The notes: generated by a model from the letters alone, not told the origin. A DNA stretch of 64,000 nucleotides from Cryptomeria japonica (GCF_030272615.1 NC_081406.1:262063386-262127385); one strand, 5' to 3'; counted from the stretch's first letter, positions 9,691 through 21,680 are shown. Made by a program: numbers and translations.

Positions 9691-12674
9691 TCACCAACAT
9701 TTCCTTATGAGGGGGATGAGTGTTGAAAGAAGTAGAAGATGATTTACTTGAGGTGAGCTCATCATCACTACTAATATAGCATTCACATTGAGAGATGGTC
9801 TTTTAGATGCTTTGGTGGGCTTAGAAGGATTATATCCAAGTCCAAATGAAGCTTCATGTGTGTTATGTTCTAAAGGAACTTTAATTCCTTTTTCATTTGT
9901 GCCACAACCATTTCCATTATAGCTACTCTTAGCTAAAATGTGAAAACCGGGACCATAAAGGGATGCCAAATCAGAAAGAGATGGTTGCGCCTCATAGGTC
10001 TCTGTGCTATATGAATTAGAGGAAGGATTTGAAGAATTATTTGAATTAGAAGCAACCACAAAGTTGTTACTTAGTTGTTTAGACAAAGTGGGTTGCTCTT
10101 TAGGTTCCTCTTTAGATTTCTCCTTCTCAGTCTTAGATCCTTTCCAAGATAGTCTATACTCTCCTATAAAATTAGGGTTAAAGTCTAGAGATCCTCAATC
10201 ATCATTTGAGAGCACTCCTTTGGGAGAAAAGATATCTTTGGGAGGAGATTCCAATTATGTAGAAGAATCAAGAGTATTAGAAGGAACAAGATCATTGAAG
10301 GAAATAGATGTATTTGAAGAAGTAGGAAGATTGGGAGAAGAATGGGAAGTAGTTGAACAAGAAGATCCATCTTTTAATGGACATTGAAAATTGGTATCAG
10401 CTAACAAGGTGGATGTCTTATTGATATAAATGAACTTGAGTTTCCTATGCAAAGTTGAGGGGACAACTTATATGCTATGAATCCATTGTCTCCATAATAG
10501 AAAGTTATATTTCAAATTACCAGGCATGACATGAATAGGTGGAGATAAAGTAACAAGACCCACCTTAACAGGCAAGGCTATGATACCTAAAGATTGTCTA
10601 TCAACATTATCAAAGCCTCAAATAGAAATAGGAGAAGGTTCGATGAGAGAACGATCCACATTAATCTTATCCAATAAGTCCACATTGCAAACATTAAGGC
10701 CAGATCCATTGTCCACAAGGGTTCATCTTATAGCACTATTGTTGATAACAACCACAATCATAAGCGGATCATATTGATGTTGGATTTCATGAGAAGGTAA
10801 CTCATCTTGTGTGAATGTAATTTGAGCTTTGGAATTTTTTTTAGGACCAATCAAAGAAGCTATGTTATTAGGTGTCACTGCAGGTGGGACATCTAAGTTT
10901 TTCAAAGCATCTTGTAACATCCCATGATAAGCAAGTGAAGTTTGAACCAAATCCCAAATAGAAATATTGACAAGAGTAGCTTTAAGTTGTTTAATGAGAT
11001 CATACTCCTTACTAAGAGTCTATGATATACGAGGTACTTATGGAAGAGTAGGTTGAGAGGGAGAAATTGAAGTTGGGGTAACTGGAAGAGGATTAGGCTA
11101 CCTATTGTTTCTTGTGTTGTAGGTTTGAGCAACCGTATGATAACTCTCTTCGATGATTTTCTTAGCATACTCATAAGGGATCTTAGTAGGATAACCTCCT
11201 TGCACAGTAATAACAGGTTTCTTAGGAGTGAAAAAAGAATCATTAACATAACCACCTTGAACTACTAAGATAGGCTTACGTTGAGAACTTTGAGAAGGAC
11301 AAGCACCTTGAACTGTGAAGAGCTGTTTATTAGGTGTTTCATTCACATGTATCAAATTGATTGAAGATGGTTTAGGAATATCAAAGGTGTCCTTATGAAT
11401 TTTAGAAGAAGAATAGACAAGATTATTGGAAGAATTGTTGGTAGTCTCTAATTGCACTAAAATTTTATCATGGATGAGATCAATTTTAGGAGGTAGACTA
11501 GGAGTAGGAATTGATGTTTTGGAAGGAAGAGTATTAGTAGGAAAGGTCATATCATCCTTTATCATCAAAGGATCTACATGGGGAATAGACTCTCTAGGAG
11601 AAGGATCAACATTACTCCCTAAAGTTTCACCTTTTAGAGGAAGATATTTGAAAGAGATGTTAACAATCTCTTCCTGAACAAAGGTACCCTTATGAGTAAA
11701 ACCTAGTTGGGGAGAAGGAGATGCCTTACCTTTAGAAGAAAAATGATTTAGGTTCATGGAAGGTGAGATGATATCAAGAGAGTTACTCTCATAGGGTAAA
11801 AATAACCAACACTTTCTTCTAATGGTTCATCCCAAATAGTGAGGTCATTAAAAAAAGTATTAGAAATATCTTGCACAAATAGTTCCTTATTGTTATTGAC
11901 AATTTTGGGAGAATGGATAACATTGTTCATTAATTCTTCATCCTTAGGAGGAGGAGCATCATTTCATGTGTTTAAATCATCCTCTTGCCTCAAAATGTGT
12001 TCAATAGGATGTTTAGGGGAGAGAGAATTAAGGAAATTGATTATGATTTCATCTTCTTTTTCTAAGGCATCTTTATGGGTAAGACAATCTTCGGGACAAG
12101 GAGAAGCATTTCTCATTAATGCATCATCTCTAGTGGGAATTTTATTGAAGTCAAAAGAGGAAATGCCATCACTAGGAAAAGTAGGGACACTACCATCTTC
12201 TTGCACAAAATGATCCTCATGAGGGGAGTATTCTTTAGGAGGGAGATGAACATCTTTCTCCAAAGATTCATGCTTAGGGAGGAGATCTTTGAAAGAAGTG
12301 CTCATAACCTCTTGTTGCACTAACATGCCCCCATTGGTAAGACCAAATTTAGGAGAGGATAAGTCAATGTCCGTCAATACCTTTTTACTTAGAGAGGAAT
12401 CATGTAAAGAAGGTAAAGTAACACTAAGAAAGGTGTTTATGATATCATCCTCTTCCTCTAAGATATCTAGATGGGAAGGGCACATTTTAGGAGAATTGTC
12501 AAGATCACTCTTCAAATCTTCATCCTTAGAGCATGAGAGAGTTTTGAAGGGGTTGGTAACAAATCTTTTAGGAACTAAAATTTTGTCATAGATAGGAGGA
12601 GGTTCTTTAAGAGATTGAAAAATTGAAGCAAGGGAAGCTAACCCATTATCACATTTATAAAATGAATGCATCAT
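9691..12674 (-). pseudogene. Gag-protease reading frame of element C
   Basis: A long, broken frame runs from 12674 down to 9691. The first about 550 codons are low-complexity, rich in Ser, Pro, Asp and Lys, with repeated phrases (for example PHVDPLMIKDD, SPHEDHFVQED). Around 11010-10800 lies a conserved gag-to-protease link (EYDLIKQLKATLVNISIWDL, then LAYHGMLQDALKNLDVPPAV). At about 10725-10690 comes TLVDNGSGLNVCNVDLLDKI, a retropepsin active-site region with Asp-Asn-Gly-Ser, followed by PVKVGLVTLSPPIHVMPGNL and WIHSI, as in gypsy proteases. Retropepsin cuts the polyprotein during particle maturation. The tail is again Ser/Asn-rich. Frame changes near 11960-11760, 11100 and 10100 and single stops show it no longer makes one protein. 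RT and integrase are absent. Confidence 0.65.
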
Positions 12675-12995
12675 GACAACAATTTTCCTCTTTCAAATGA
12701 TAACATATGCAAAATAGAAGAAAGTTTTCAATTTTAACCAATGAAAGCACTCTAAATGTTGATTTAGAAAATGAAATTTATGAGTGAAATGTGTTCCTAA
12801 ATAAGATTTGAAATTAATGATCCAAATTAAGCTATCCACAAGTTCAATTTTGAATTGAAAAATTAGGGTTTTAACAAAATTGACCTCCAAATTTTTTAAA
12901 AATTTGCAAGGAATTGAAACTTGTAAATGTAAATTTGAATTTGAAGTAGAAAAAACACTCAGATATGAGCACATAAATCAAAATTAAAGAAGATT

Positions 12996-13016
12996 GGATT
13001 CACATCGGGTTCACCA
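12996..13016 (-). promoter_or_regulatory. Primer binding site of element C
   Basis: TGGTGAACCCGATGTGAATC on the minus strand, three bases inside the right LTR. It starts with TGG, as a site pairing with the CCA end of a tRNA must. I cannot name the tRNA. Element E has a similar site (TGGTGAAAATCACGTGAAC). Confidence 0.6.
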
Positions 13017-13019
13017 AAA

Positions 13020-14776
13020 TGTGGACGGGAAAAAGCGAGACCGGGTGACTAGGACCTAATCCTTCTTTTGCCAACACATTGGGAATACGAAAGAGCCTAG
13101 GGAGATAGCTGACTTTGTCTACTTCTTGTGAGAAAGAGAGAGGCAAGGATTATCTCTTAGGGTTTCTATTCCTCTTGTTTCATAGTAATGGAAGATGTGA
13201 AAAACAGGGTGTGATTGATTAACTATACTAGGAGATAAACAATGAAGCATATATGAACTGAAATTGCAGAAACTTGCAGATCTGAAACCAAGATACTAAA
13301 AGTAGAGAAGGGGGAGGAATTCAAATATGTACCTGTTGTTGAAAAATGAGCCAAAATGACCTGGACATTAGTGCCATAATTTGGTCCTATTTTGTCTGAT
13401 AGAAAGCTGCAACTGAAGGCCTACAAATTTGATGTTCCGAGCTTCTACCTTGCCAAATTTCACCTAAAACTGGTAGGACTAGGGCATCCAGAGAGGACTA
13501 GGGTGCAGGACCAGGGTTCCCAGAGAGGACCAGGGCACCCAGGGAGGACCAGGATGCCTAGGGAGGACCAGGATGCAGGACCAGGTCGCCACGCCCCTAT
13601 CCCAGTGATTTATGCTCAAATTTGATCTTTGGGACTGTGTATATGTGCTCTGTTGGACTTGAAATTTGTAGTGACGATTGGATCCTGTACCTGCACCTGT
13701 AACTAAAAATAGGGTTTTGGGTAGCTATATAGGGTTATGCCTTAGTCAAACCCCTGTTTTGGTGTTTTCCACCTCAACAAATAGTCCATATGTATAGTAA
13801 AATAGTGTGTGTAGGAATCCTGTGTGTGTGTAAGACCCTAAAATGAGAAATATAAGAAACTAGAGCTACCCTACGCTTTGGAGAGTAAACCCTAAATGTA
13901 TGTAAATGTAAATGTAAGCGAGAATGCTCTAAATAAAATGTGCTAAATGATCTAAAGAATGAATGTAAATGTGAAACTGAGTGTAAAAAAGCTCATACAA
14001 AGACATGAAAATGACATGAAACCATACCAATCCCCAAGGGAGAGATACAAGCCACTTAATCTCCTATTATTCTTCAGTGTATTAAAGGATCCTAATTGAT
14101 GATGAATACTTGATGAATACTTGATGAATTCTTAATGAATGTTGTTGAAAACTCAACATAAGCTTCTCTATCACTACATAGAAGGCTCCTTGTGATCGCT
14201 TAGCCAAAAACTTCCTTTTCGTAGATGCCTTCAAATGAAGAAAGAGAGCACTTATGTATGAAACCCTAGATCTTAATTTCATCTTTAGGCCGACCTAGGA
14301 TTTCAATTTCCTGCCAATTTCTTGGGGTTAAGCATTATAATATCATATAATTATGCTCCCAAGATTTTGAGAAAAATGTCGAGGATCATGTGCAACTTGC
14401 ACCTGGTTCGACCAACTTTTCACCAAATTTTTAGGGCCGTTAGATATGATGATATTAGAGTGAATCCCAAAGTTACAGTTGATTTCAAGATGTTTTGATA
14501 TGAGAAATCAGGCCTTAAAGGTCGAAATAAGATATAATTAGGGTTTATGATTTAATGATTTATTGGAGGAACAAAATAAAAAGGGGCACACTTAGGGTAA
14601 AGGGCCCAATATTATGATGTGGGGAGTGATGAAATATGACTTTAGATTTAATTTAATTAATTAATTAAATTCTTAAAGGGAAATTAGAATGCAAGATGCA
14701 AACACACTAAGGCGGGTGCTAAACTAAGCATAGAATTGTACCACCCTAGAAAGGGTGTACAATTTATGATGCTACA
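13020..14776 (-). repeat. 5' LTR of element C
   Basis: 1757 bases, matching 6565-8345. Minus strand starts TGTAGCATCATAAATTG and ends CCGTCCACA. It contains the partner GC-rich minisatellite at 13470-13595. Confidence 0.88.
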
Positions 14777-14781
14777 ATAAG
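14777..14781 (+). repeat. Right target-site duplication of element C
   Basis: ATAAG, identical to 6560-6564. Confidence 0.85.
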
Positions 14782-14819
14782 TGATATTCATCTTAGTTCA
14801 AGGACTACTTTTCCAAAAA

Positions 14820-16047
14820 TGTGTACCTTCCCAATTGGAACAATAACTCAGCTTAAATCTTGGTCTCAGGGATTGGACTTCTATCCTGAATAGCTATCAT
14901 TTCTATGGTGGATGTTTCATTTACATGTCAACCCAGGGACGTATTACTTGAAATGGGCTAGCACAATTTGTGCACTAAGTTACAATAAAATTCATTCTAT
15001 TCTACTACAACAAAGGAAATTACTGAAATTAACACACATAAATCTAATGACTAAAATGCTACAGGAAATCTTAATGTTGAAAGGTAATTCAAGCAACTAA
15101 CTACCACTAATGTTCTAAGTTGACAAACATGAACTACTCTATTCGCCTTTGGCTGTAGGAACAGTCACAGGTTGTGGTTCCAGTGGTTGCAGGAACAGTC
15201 AAATGCTAGAACAACAACTACAACAAAATAAAACTAATGTAACAAAGACACATGATTGCTCACCAAGTGGGTTCCCTTGGATGAGCATGTCCAGAATTCA
15301 AGTAGTCTTATATGCTTAAAACATCATTTTATTTATCATTTCAAAAGTTGTTACATACCATGAAAGCAGAGAGAATGTCTAACTCTGAAAACTCTATCTA
15401 ACCCCCGCGAAGAGGTCCAGATCTTTATTTATAAGAAAACTATAACAAACTAATAACTACCTAAACCACATCCAAGAGATTATACATAAGTTTTATTACA
15501 AAAAAGAAAGAGTCAACCACAAATATTGTGGGACATTCATCATTCATAACAAATAATATATCATAGCAGTTCCTACTAGATTGTTGCCTACTAGAGACAA
15601 CCATAAATAAATCTTGAACTATTTCTCTATTCTTTAGCTGCTCGGTTACCACCTCGCTTATTGTTTTAATGATAACAACTGCCTTGACTCTTGTTTTAAC
15701 GACTTGAATGGCACAATACTCCTTTTTGGCATGGTTTGACCACTTTTGCAGCTACGTAGGCATTCCTTCATCATGAGTTAAAGCACACAAACATATACGT
15801 ATTAATTTTCTATCAACCATAACATTCATTCATCCACATATAAAATTATCATAGTAATTCGCATAGCTGCAGGAATATATTTAGCCAAAATAATATGAAG
15901 TTTGAAAGGTTCGGTTAATGTTCATCATGCATAGGATCAAAAACTTCTAACACATCCTATACCCTCAAAATTGTCCGATTACACAACTTAAACAATGAAA
16001 AACATAACAGACATGAACACAAAAAGAGCTATTATTTCAGGTCATCA
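14820..16047 (-). repeat. Inverted LTR of family A (3' LTR of element B)
   Basis: 1228 bases. The reverse complement begins TGATGACCTGAAATAATAGC and ends GAAGGTACACA, matching LTR A (4713-5946) end to end at roughly 90 percent by eye. A purine tract directly upstream on the minus strand (16048-16058) shows this is a 3' LTR of a minus-strand element whose body begins to the right. It interrupts the gag of A, so it is a family member inserted in the opposite direction. TATA box on the minus strand at 15426-15433. Confidence 0.75.
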
Positions 16048-16064
16048 TTTTGCCCCCCAACCTA
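16048..16064 (-). promoter_or_regulatory. Polypurine tract of element B
   Basis: GGTTGGGGGGCAAAA on the minus strand abutting the TGATGA start of the LTR. It shares the GGGGCAAAA-TG ending with the tracts of elements E and F. Confidence 0.6.
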
Positions 16065-16475
16065 GCTTCTTGTTGGTCCTCTAGCAACATGAAAATTTCT
16101 TACACGGGCACTGAAATCACCAATGGTACCCTATCCTGTGCCTCTTGTAGATAGGTTCCAGTAGAATCCCTTCATTTTCTCCAACCTAGTCCACCTGGCT
16201 TCTTGTGTTGATTCATCATAGGGCTTATTAGTTGCCCTACATCCTATGAGTGGCCACATAAGAATGGTTGGTTTGAATATTAAGGGTAGCTAGTTGTTGT
16301 CCTTTGTTCTTCCCAAGTGGATATATTTGGGGCTCCCTGAATTTTTGCATGATAGTTAGGCACGTAATAGGGCTCAACCTGTTTAAGTTCTTCAAGAAGG
16401 TTATTCCATCGCTGGGCTAAATGTCCAGTTACAATTTGGCCTTCTGTCTCAATTATCTTCTCATTATCTTTTTAT
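16065..16475 (-). pseudogene. Coding remnant of element B upstream of its 3' LTR
   Basis: Minus-strand translation gives an open piece with WNNLLEELKQVEPYYVPNYH and TWEEQRTTTSYP, then broken text up to the purine tract. I do not recognise the protein. Its position directly before the polypurine tract is the place of an accessory or 3'-terminal reading frame. The remnant ends abruptly near 16475, where unrelated sequence begins, so element B is truncated. Confidence 0.4.
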
Positions 16476-16599
16476 GTTTAAAACCTATGAACTTTGCTAG
16501 CTATTGATCAACCTTATAAATGATATGCTAAATCCATATTAATGATACTTGAATGCTTGATTAAATGTTGATTAAGGGTAGTATTATGCAAATATATGT

Positions 16600-17510
16600 T
16601 GTACATTTTAACCCTTGTGTATGTGTGAGACCAAGTCAACAAAGGACATTTGTTGCTAATTCAAAGAATTGCGGTCATGATCAAGTAAAAATGTTGAACC
16701 AGTCAAACTAGTAGCTGATGATTATGACAAAACTCCTAGTTGTGGTTGATGCAGTTGTTGCTTCAAAACACGTGTCAGGTTGTCAAGGAAATATAGCGGG
16801 AACCTTGGCCTAAATTTGCGCATAAGACTGAGTCCTAGAATGATTCATCTTTCTAGGATTTTATTTCTAATAAAAGTCGCCCTCCTAGTTTGTTGGAAGT
16901 GGATCAGTTGTGTAGTTAGTTAGTTGTAGAATCTCTTATAAATCCATCGGTTAAGGATGGAGTATAAAAATGCAATTTTATCTTTTCTGAGTATCAAGTG
17001 TACTTTGTTTTCATAGTCTAAATATTAAAAGAGATTTCAGTTCTGCCATCTTTTTCTATTGAGAGTATCAATGTGTTTATGATGTTTTTGTAATATTTAT
17101 ATTTGGTTAAGATTCTGGAAGCTCATCCAAGGGGGCCCACTTGGGGAGCATCCACGTTCATTTACTTTCACGTTCTACTAAGTGAGTTCATTAGCAAGCT
17201 TATGTTTGTTGGTTAGAATCTTTTAGTTCACTGTCCTACAACCACAAAAACTCCATTTTGTGACTATTCCTGGAGCCAAAGGAGCACATAGTTTATGATT
17301 ACCAGCTGGTTAGTTTATTTTTTGCACAAAGTTATAAGTTTCATATTAAGTAGATAAAATTGATATTAGTAGAACTAGCTCTAGAATTTAATGCTTTCCA
17401 ATAATTCCTTATTTAGTTTCTTCAATCTTAACTTAATATTCCTTATGATTTTCTTAGTGCACATACAGTGCAGACCTGTTTCAAGTATACATTCTTGGGT
17501 TGACAAGTGA
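16600..17510 (+). repeat. Diverged LTR relative of family A
   Basis: Short blocks match LTR A in the same order on the + strand: GGGAACC, a TCTTATAAAT box, GCTCATCCAAGGGGGCCCA, a TGTGACTATTCCT-like block and the CAAGTA...TTGGGTTGACA end. Between blocks the two are unalike. It is either an older branch of the family or a different family sharing LTR modules. Both ends are blurred. Confidence 0.5.
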
Positions 17511-17539
17511 TTGAGCTTCTGATTAATGAATTAATGATC

Positions 17540-17923
17540 AAGTGATGTAGAAAATTGAACACTTTGGTCAAGGAAATGTGTCTTAATTACTAGGGCTTTA
17601 TTTGGAACCAACATGAAGGTGCTTGGTTGTGGATTCATGAGGGAGTCAAGAATAGGCCGATTAGAGAACTCATTGTCCATAGGAGTATCAAGGATAAACC
17701 TATTGAAGTTAGGTGGCAATCTCGTTCCATGTTGAATAAGACTTGTTAAGAATCCACTAGGATTGGACTTCATCATTTTGTCTATCTCATGGTTATGTGG
17801 ATCTCTTAGGAAAGCTTGCGAGTGAGATGAGTGCTCAAGTTGGTCTACAAATTCTTTCTCGACTTGATTATCATAATCAACATAGGGTTTAGGATCGGGT
17901 AGCTAATCCCTTTGGATAGCCAT
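17540..17923 (-). pseudogene. Gag-like N-terminal fragment, unassigned element
   Basis: An ATG at 17923 opens a minus-strand frame (MAIQRD, one stop, LPDPKPYVDYDNQVEKEF) that continues through MMKSNPSGFLTSLIQHGTRL to about 17540. Hydrophilic, with no recognised domain. The start of a retroelement gag is the simplest reading given the setting. Its promoter side would lie to the right, where element D has been inserted. Confidence 0.35.
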
Positions 17924-18256
17924 CTTTTTCTTTTGTGCACATGTATATACCATACAAGGGTAATATTGAAGTGGAAAGGATGAAAAAGGAGAGAAATTTT
18001 ATGGATGTGGTAAAGAGATATGAAGGGATGTGAGGGGAAGATGGAGATTTAGACTTAGTATTTTGGTTTGATGGTCAAAAATTTTGATCCTCAGGTTATG
18101 ATTGGATAGGATTGGATTGGATAAAACCTTGGTCCTTGGATTAAGATTAGGCTAGGTTGGATTTGGATAACACCTTAGTCCTTTGATTAGGATTATATGA
18201 AGTATAAGGATCAATGACATGGTCTAAAAGCAAGGTAACAACTAGTCATTGATCCT
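17924..18256. other. Spacer with left arm of a palindrome, no gene
   Basis: No gene seen. Two related phrases (TTGGATTAAGATTAGGCTAG and its neighbours) repeat locally. The last part, 18211-18245, is one arm of an inverted repeat whose other arm lies beyond element D. Confidence 0.45.
18211..18245 (+). repeat. Left arm of inverted repeat flanking element D
   Basis: Contains TGGTCTAAAAGCAAGGTAAC. Its reverse complement, with only two or three changes, occurs at 26157-26191. Removing element D would leave a hairpin with arms of about 33 bases and a short loop. Confidence 0.7.
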
Positions 18257-19784
18257 TGTAGTACCCCTCCTTGATCAGACTCTTTTTGTATGTTTTTGAT
18301 TGACTTCAGTGGAATATTATTGTATATTGATTCAGATTTTATGCAATGTTATTTCATGCTTTATCTGGATCTGTGGTGTATGATTTTATGCAGTATCTCA
18401 GTGCTTATGATTCATGTTATTTGATGGACCATTATCATGGGCTGACACTCTTACCTTACATGTGCAATGCATTATTTATGTGTTGCATGTTTGCATGTGT
18501 ATGGGATGCGAGGAGATGATTTTGCCTCACTCAATCAGGTGAGACATGGAACACCATGATTCTCCTTCATCGGTGTGCGTACCATGTCTGTATATATATA
18601 TATTTGTCTATGTGCATGTGGGGTTCTTTGGTGCAGGACATTGCAGGTACAAGTACCGAGTAGGTATGGGGTATCAACTCCATCTGATTTCACAGGTCTG
18701 AGCATTACCTTATATGTCTGATGGGAGTGGAAGAGATAGTTGTTGGACCCTAATGTGACCCACAGTTACACTCGTGTGAGTGTTGTCAGTCGATTGTCTT
18801 TCCCGTCTGGCTGGTATGCGAGTCATAGCAATTTGGTTGGTCATTTGTGAGTCGTCATTTGATCACTCTTCATTTTGTGTGCTTTCGTTCATCTGAATGG
18901 TTATTTAATTGAATGGATGATGCTATCTTATGTTGGCATAATTAGTTAATTATTATGCTCTGAGATTATTGATTTAATTAAATTAATGATTTGCTAGATT
19001 AAATGGTTAAATGGCTTATTTCATTGTGTAAAGTTGTATCATTATATTGTGGAAGGAAACAAATTATTGCCTAGCCATTTAAATGTTAAATGCTTATGTT
19101 GAAAGAAAGTATTATGGAAAATAGAAAATAAAAAAAATAAAAAAGCTTTTCTTTTTACCTTTCCATTTGATTTTTGTATTTTATTTATTGGAAAAGAATT
19201 GTTTTTGGATAAAGGTAAATCTGATTTCTATTTACTTTTTACATAATTTAATCTGATTGGTGGAGAAAACTTTCAACCTAGAAAGTTTAGGTTGAAATTA
19301 TTTTTCCCATATATTCTTGGAAATTCACGGGATAGGAGGTAGAAAATTTGGGAGAGAAATTTGGAAAACCATTCTGAAGGAGGAGCTGGAAATTGTTTTG
19401 GTTTGCAAGGATTGGGATTTTCCATCACTTTGCTTGTTAGTTTGCTTCAAGGTTGGATAATCTCTTCTTGTTTTAAATTTAATTTTGAATTTTTCAGTTG
19501 CTTCCTATGTGTTAAAAAAAATGCAAATCTCCTTGTAAATTCTCGGGGAATGATTAGAATGGAAGAAGAAATGTCTGTTGTTGTTGATTTTGTGAAGCTT
19601 ATATCATATGTTTTCTTATAGGAAATAAATGGTTCATTTCTCTATTTGCTATATGTTTTTGTGTTCTTGAAAATCAACATCTTGCTTTACCTCTTCTATT
19701 CGGAATAGAATGAATTAGATTTAGTTGTTGTGTGCTTCCTAGTATCTAATTGCCCAAGACTTGGGGTTCCTGGTAGGGATTACA
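18257..19784 (+). repeat. 5' LTR of element D
   Basis: 1528 bases, TGTAGTACCCC to TAGGGATTACA. It is almost the same as 24651-26148 but carries an extra stretch of about 40 bases near 19220-19258, where ATCTGATT occurs twice; the 3' LTR has it once. Short ORFs inside it (for example 19361-19621) recur in the other LTR and are not genes. Confidence 0.92.
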
Positions 19785-19786
19785 TT

Positions 19787-19799
19787 TGGTATCAGAGCC
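19787..19799 (+). promoter_or_regulatory. Primer binding site of element D
   Basis: TGGTATCAGAGCC, the classic plant site complementary to the 3' end of initiator methionine tRNA, two bases after the 5' LTR. Confidence 0.9.
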
Positions 19800-19936
19800 C
19801 ATGTTTCAACACTGGGTACTCTGGGTTTGTAGTGAGCCCATTCACCTTGACCTTTTGTGTAGGTCTTGTGGTGTGACTTCCTTGCTTCTTTCCTTGCCTT
19901 TGATCTGAAATTTTCTCTCTTGTGCAGTGTTAGGTC

Positions 19937-21224
19937 ATGGCTACGAAAGCCAAGGGAGGTGGTTGTGTTGGTGGCCACACCAGATGCAGAGGAGGAGGAT
20001 GGGGTCAAGGTTCTGACCGCCATAGTCCTTCGCCACCACCCACTCATGCGAATGTGGATCGGGATCAGTCTATTCATCAGGAGGGACCACATTCAGGAGA
20101 ACAGGTTCCCGAAAGGGAAGAGCTACGACAGATGTTTCAGGAGGTGCTAGCTAGACTAGGCCCTAGACCTAAGGTGGATCAGTGCATCCATGCCCAGGTA
20201 GAGGAGTCCCATCAACAGATTTCAGAGAGAGCAAGAGAGATCTCCTAGAGGGAGAGAGGTCCCAGTGGACCAGGATCTAGCTAACATGGGGCACATGAGG
20301 GACTTGATGAGGTCCAATCCTCCTTTCTTTGACGGTAAAGGTATTGATCTTGAGGTAGAGACCTGGCTTATCAGTTTAGATGGGTGTTTCACCATGTATC
20401 CATATGGTAGCAACACCAAGGCGAGATGCGCTATCATGCATCTCAAGAGTTTCACATCTATCTGGTGGCGATTAGAGGAGGAGAGGATCGGTGTGAGCAT
20501 TAACATTGTGTCATGGGAGATCTTTCTGGAGAGATTCAGGGCACGATTTCTCTCACCCCAATGGAGGCAGTTGCATGCAGACGAGTTCTATGCTCTGCGC
20601 CAGTTTGGGTTGTCAGTAGATTAGTTTGAGCATAGGTTCTATGAGCTCAAACAGTATGCCGAGATCGGCAATGATGAGGCTATGCTTGTTCAACACTTCT
20701 TGAGGGGTTTTAATGACCGCATCAGTGGACGAGTGAGAGTTTTTGAGCCTACTTCAATGGAGGTAGCCATGGTGAAAGCCAGGCTAGTAGAGCAGAACCT
20801 TAGCCATTATCATGGCGGCCAGTCTGGAGTTCAGTTAGGGAGTGATCCTTTTAGTGGGTCTAGAGGGAGAGGTAATCAGTCCTAGATTGCTGCACCTCTT
20901 AGGGGTCCTGAGGCACCCGCTAAGGGTGGTCAGTAGCAGCAGCAACCGCCAAGACCAAAGCAATCTCAGGGCCAGCCGGGTGGCAACTCTCAGTTTCGGA
21001 AGAGCAGGAACTAGCAGAGGAATAAACAGACCTTTCCAGGGAAGTACTCTCAGGGTGCATTTCAGGCCCCTAGTGGGGAAAGATTTCAGCAGTCCAGTGG
21101 GTCATCTGGGAGTAGAGGACCTGTTAGAGGAGCTTGCTTCTCCTATGGTCAGTTTGACCACAAATCCGCTCAATGCCCTCAACATCCTCACCAGATGAGT
21201 AGCTAGAGGCCAGCCGCATTAGAG
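19937..21224 (+). pseudogene. Gag of element D
   Basis: The ATG at 19937 opens a Gly/Pro-rich start (MATKAKGGGCVGGHTRCRGG). After a frameshift near 20250 comes the retrotransposon gag domain: RSNPPFFDGKG, WLISLDGCF, then FRARFLSPQWRQL and HFLRGFNDRI, in the order typical of plant gypsy capsid proteins. Near 21140-21180 is the RNA-binding zinc knuckle, CFSYGQFDHKSAQC; its second Cys is Tyr, so metal binding would be impaired. Stops at 20622, 20883 and others show it is dead. Gag would package the element RNA in cytoplasmic particles. Confidence 0.88.
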
Positions 21225-21680
21225 TTGACAATGGGGGATGCAGGTAAATCCCATAGAGTATTTGTAGTGGTGGATGACCGCCAGGATGAGCATCAGAGTA
21301 CCGTGATTGAGACTACAAGTGTGTTGTGTGGTATTCCTATCTCTGTACTTTTTGATTCCGGTGCTTTAGATTCTTTTATTTCTTCATCCATTGTGGAGTG
21401 GTACGTGCTCGTGCCTGCTAAGTAGGCGGATAGGTGTCAAGTAGAGTTGGCTACCGGTGTGCGCGTATTTGTAGATGCCTTCATTCCTAGTTGTGAGTTG
21501 GACCTAGGACCCTTTGTCACTTCAATTGACCTTCGAGTCATTTCTTTGGGGTCCTATGGAGTTGTGTTGGTGATGGATTGGTTATCATCTCACAACGCTC
21601 GTGTAGATTGTCATCTAAAGATAGTAGAGTGTTTAGATGACCATGATAGGAGAGTGGGGATCATTGGAGTTCAATGATCG
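21225..21680 (+). pseudogene. Retropepsin-like protease of element D
   Basis: In the same frame as gag. The active-site region is GIPISVLFDSGALDSFISSS, with the catalytic Asp-Ser-Gly kept and the usual Thr-His after DSGA replaced by Leu-Asp. Downstream, GVVLVMDWLSSHNARVDC matches the conserved flap and C-terminal motif of gypsy proteases. One stop (near 21423) splits it, and a frame change after 21680 separates it from RT. It would cut Gag-Pol. Confidence 0.88.

Larger units (their letters stand above)
6565..14776 (-). mobile_element. Element C: complete non-autonomous gypsy-like LTR element (8.2 kb)
   Basis: Two LTRs (6565-8345 and 13020-14776) bound an interior of about 4.7 kb. A perfect 5-bp duplication, ATAAG, lies at 6560-6564 and 14777-14781. 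Orientation is minus: the primer site TGGTGAACCCGATGTG is next to the right LTR, the purine tract next to the left LTR, and the reading frames run right to left. The interior codes for gag-like and protease domains only. I see no RT, RNase H or integrase, so it would need another element to copy and insert it. It sits inside the gag of element A and is therefore younger than A. Confidence 0.88.

Noticed and set aside
10004..12591. Plus-strand ORFs (for example 10004-10387, 11839-12213, 12289-12591)
   Set aside because: They mirror the minus-strand gag-protease frame of element C. The orientation signals and the protease motif are on the minus strand.
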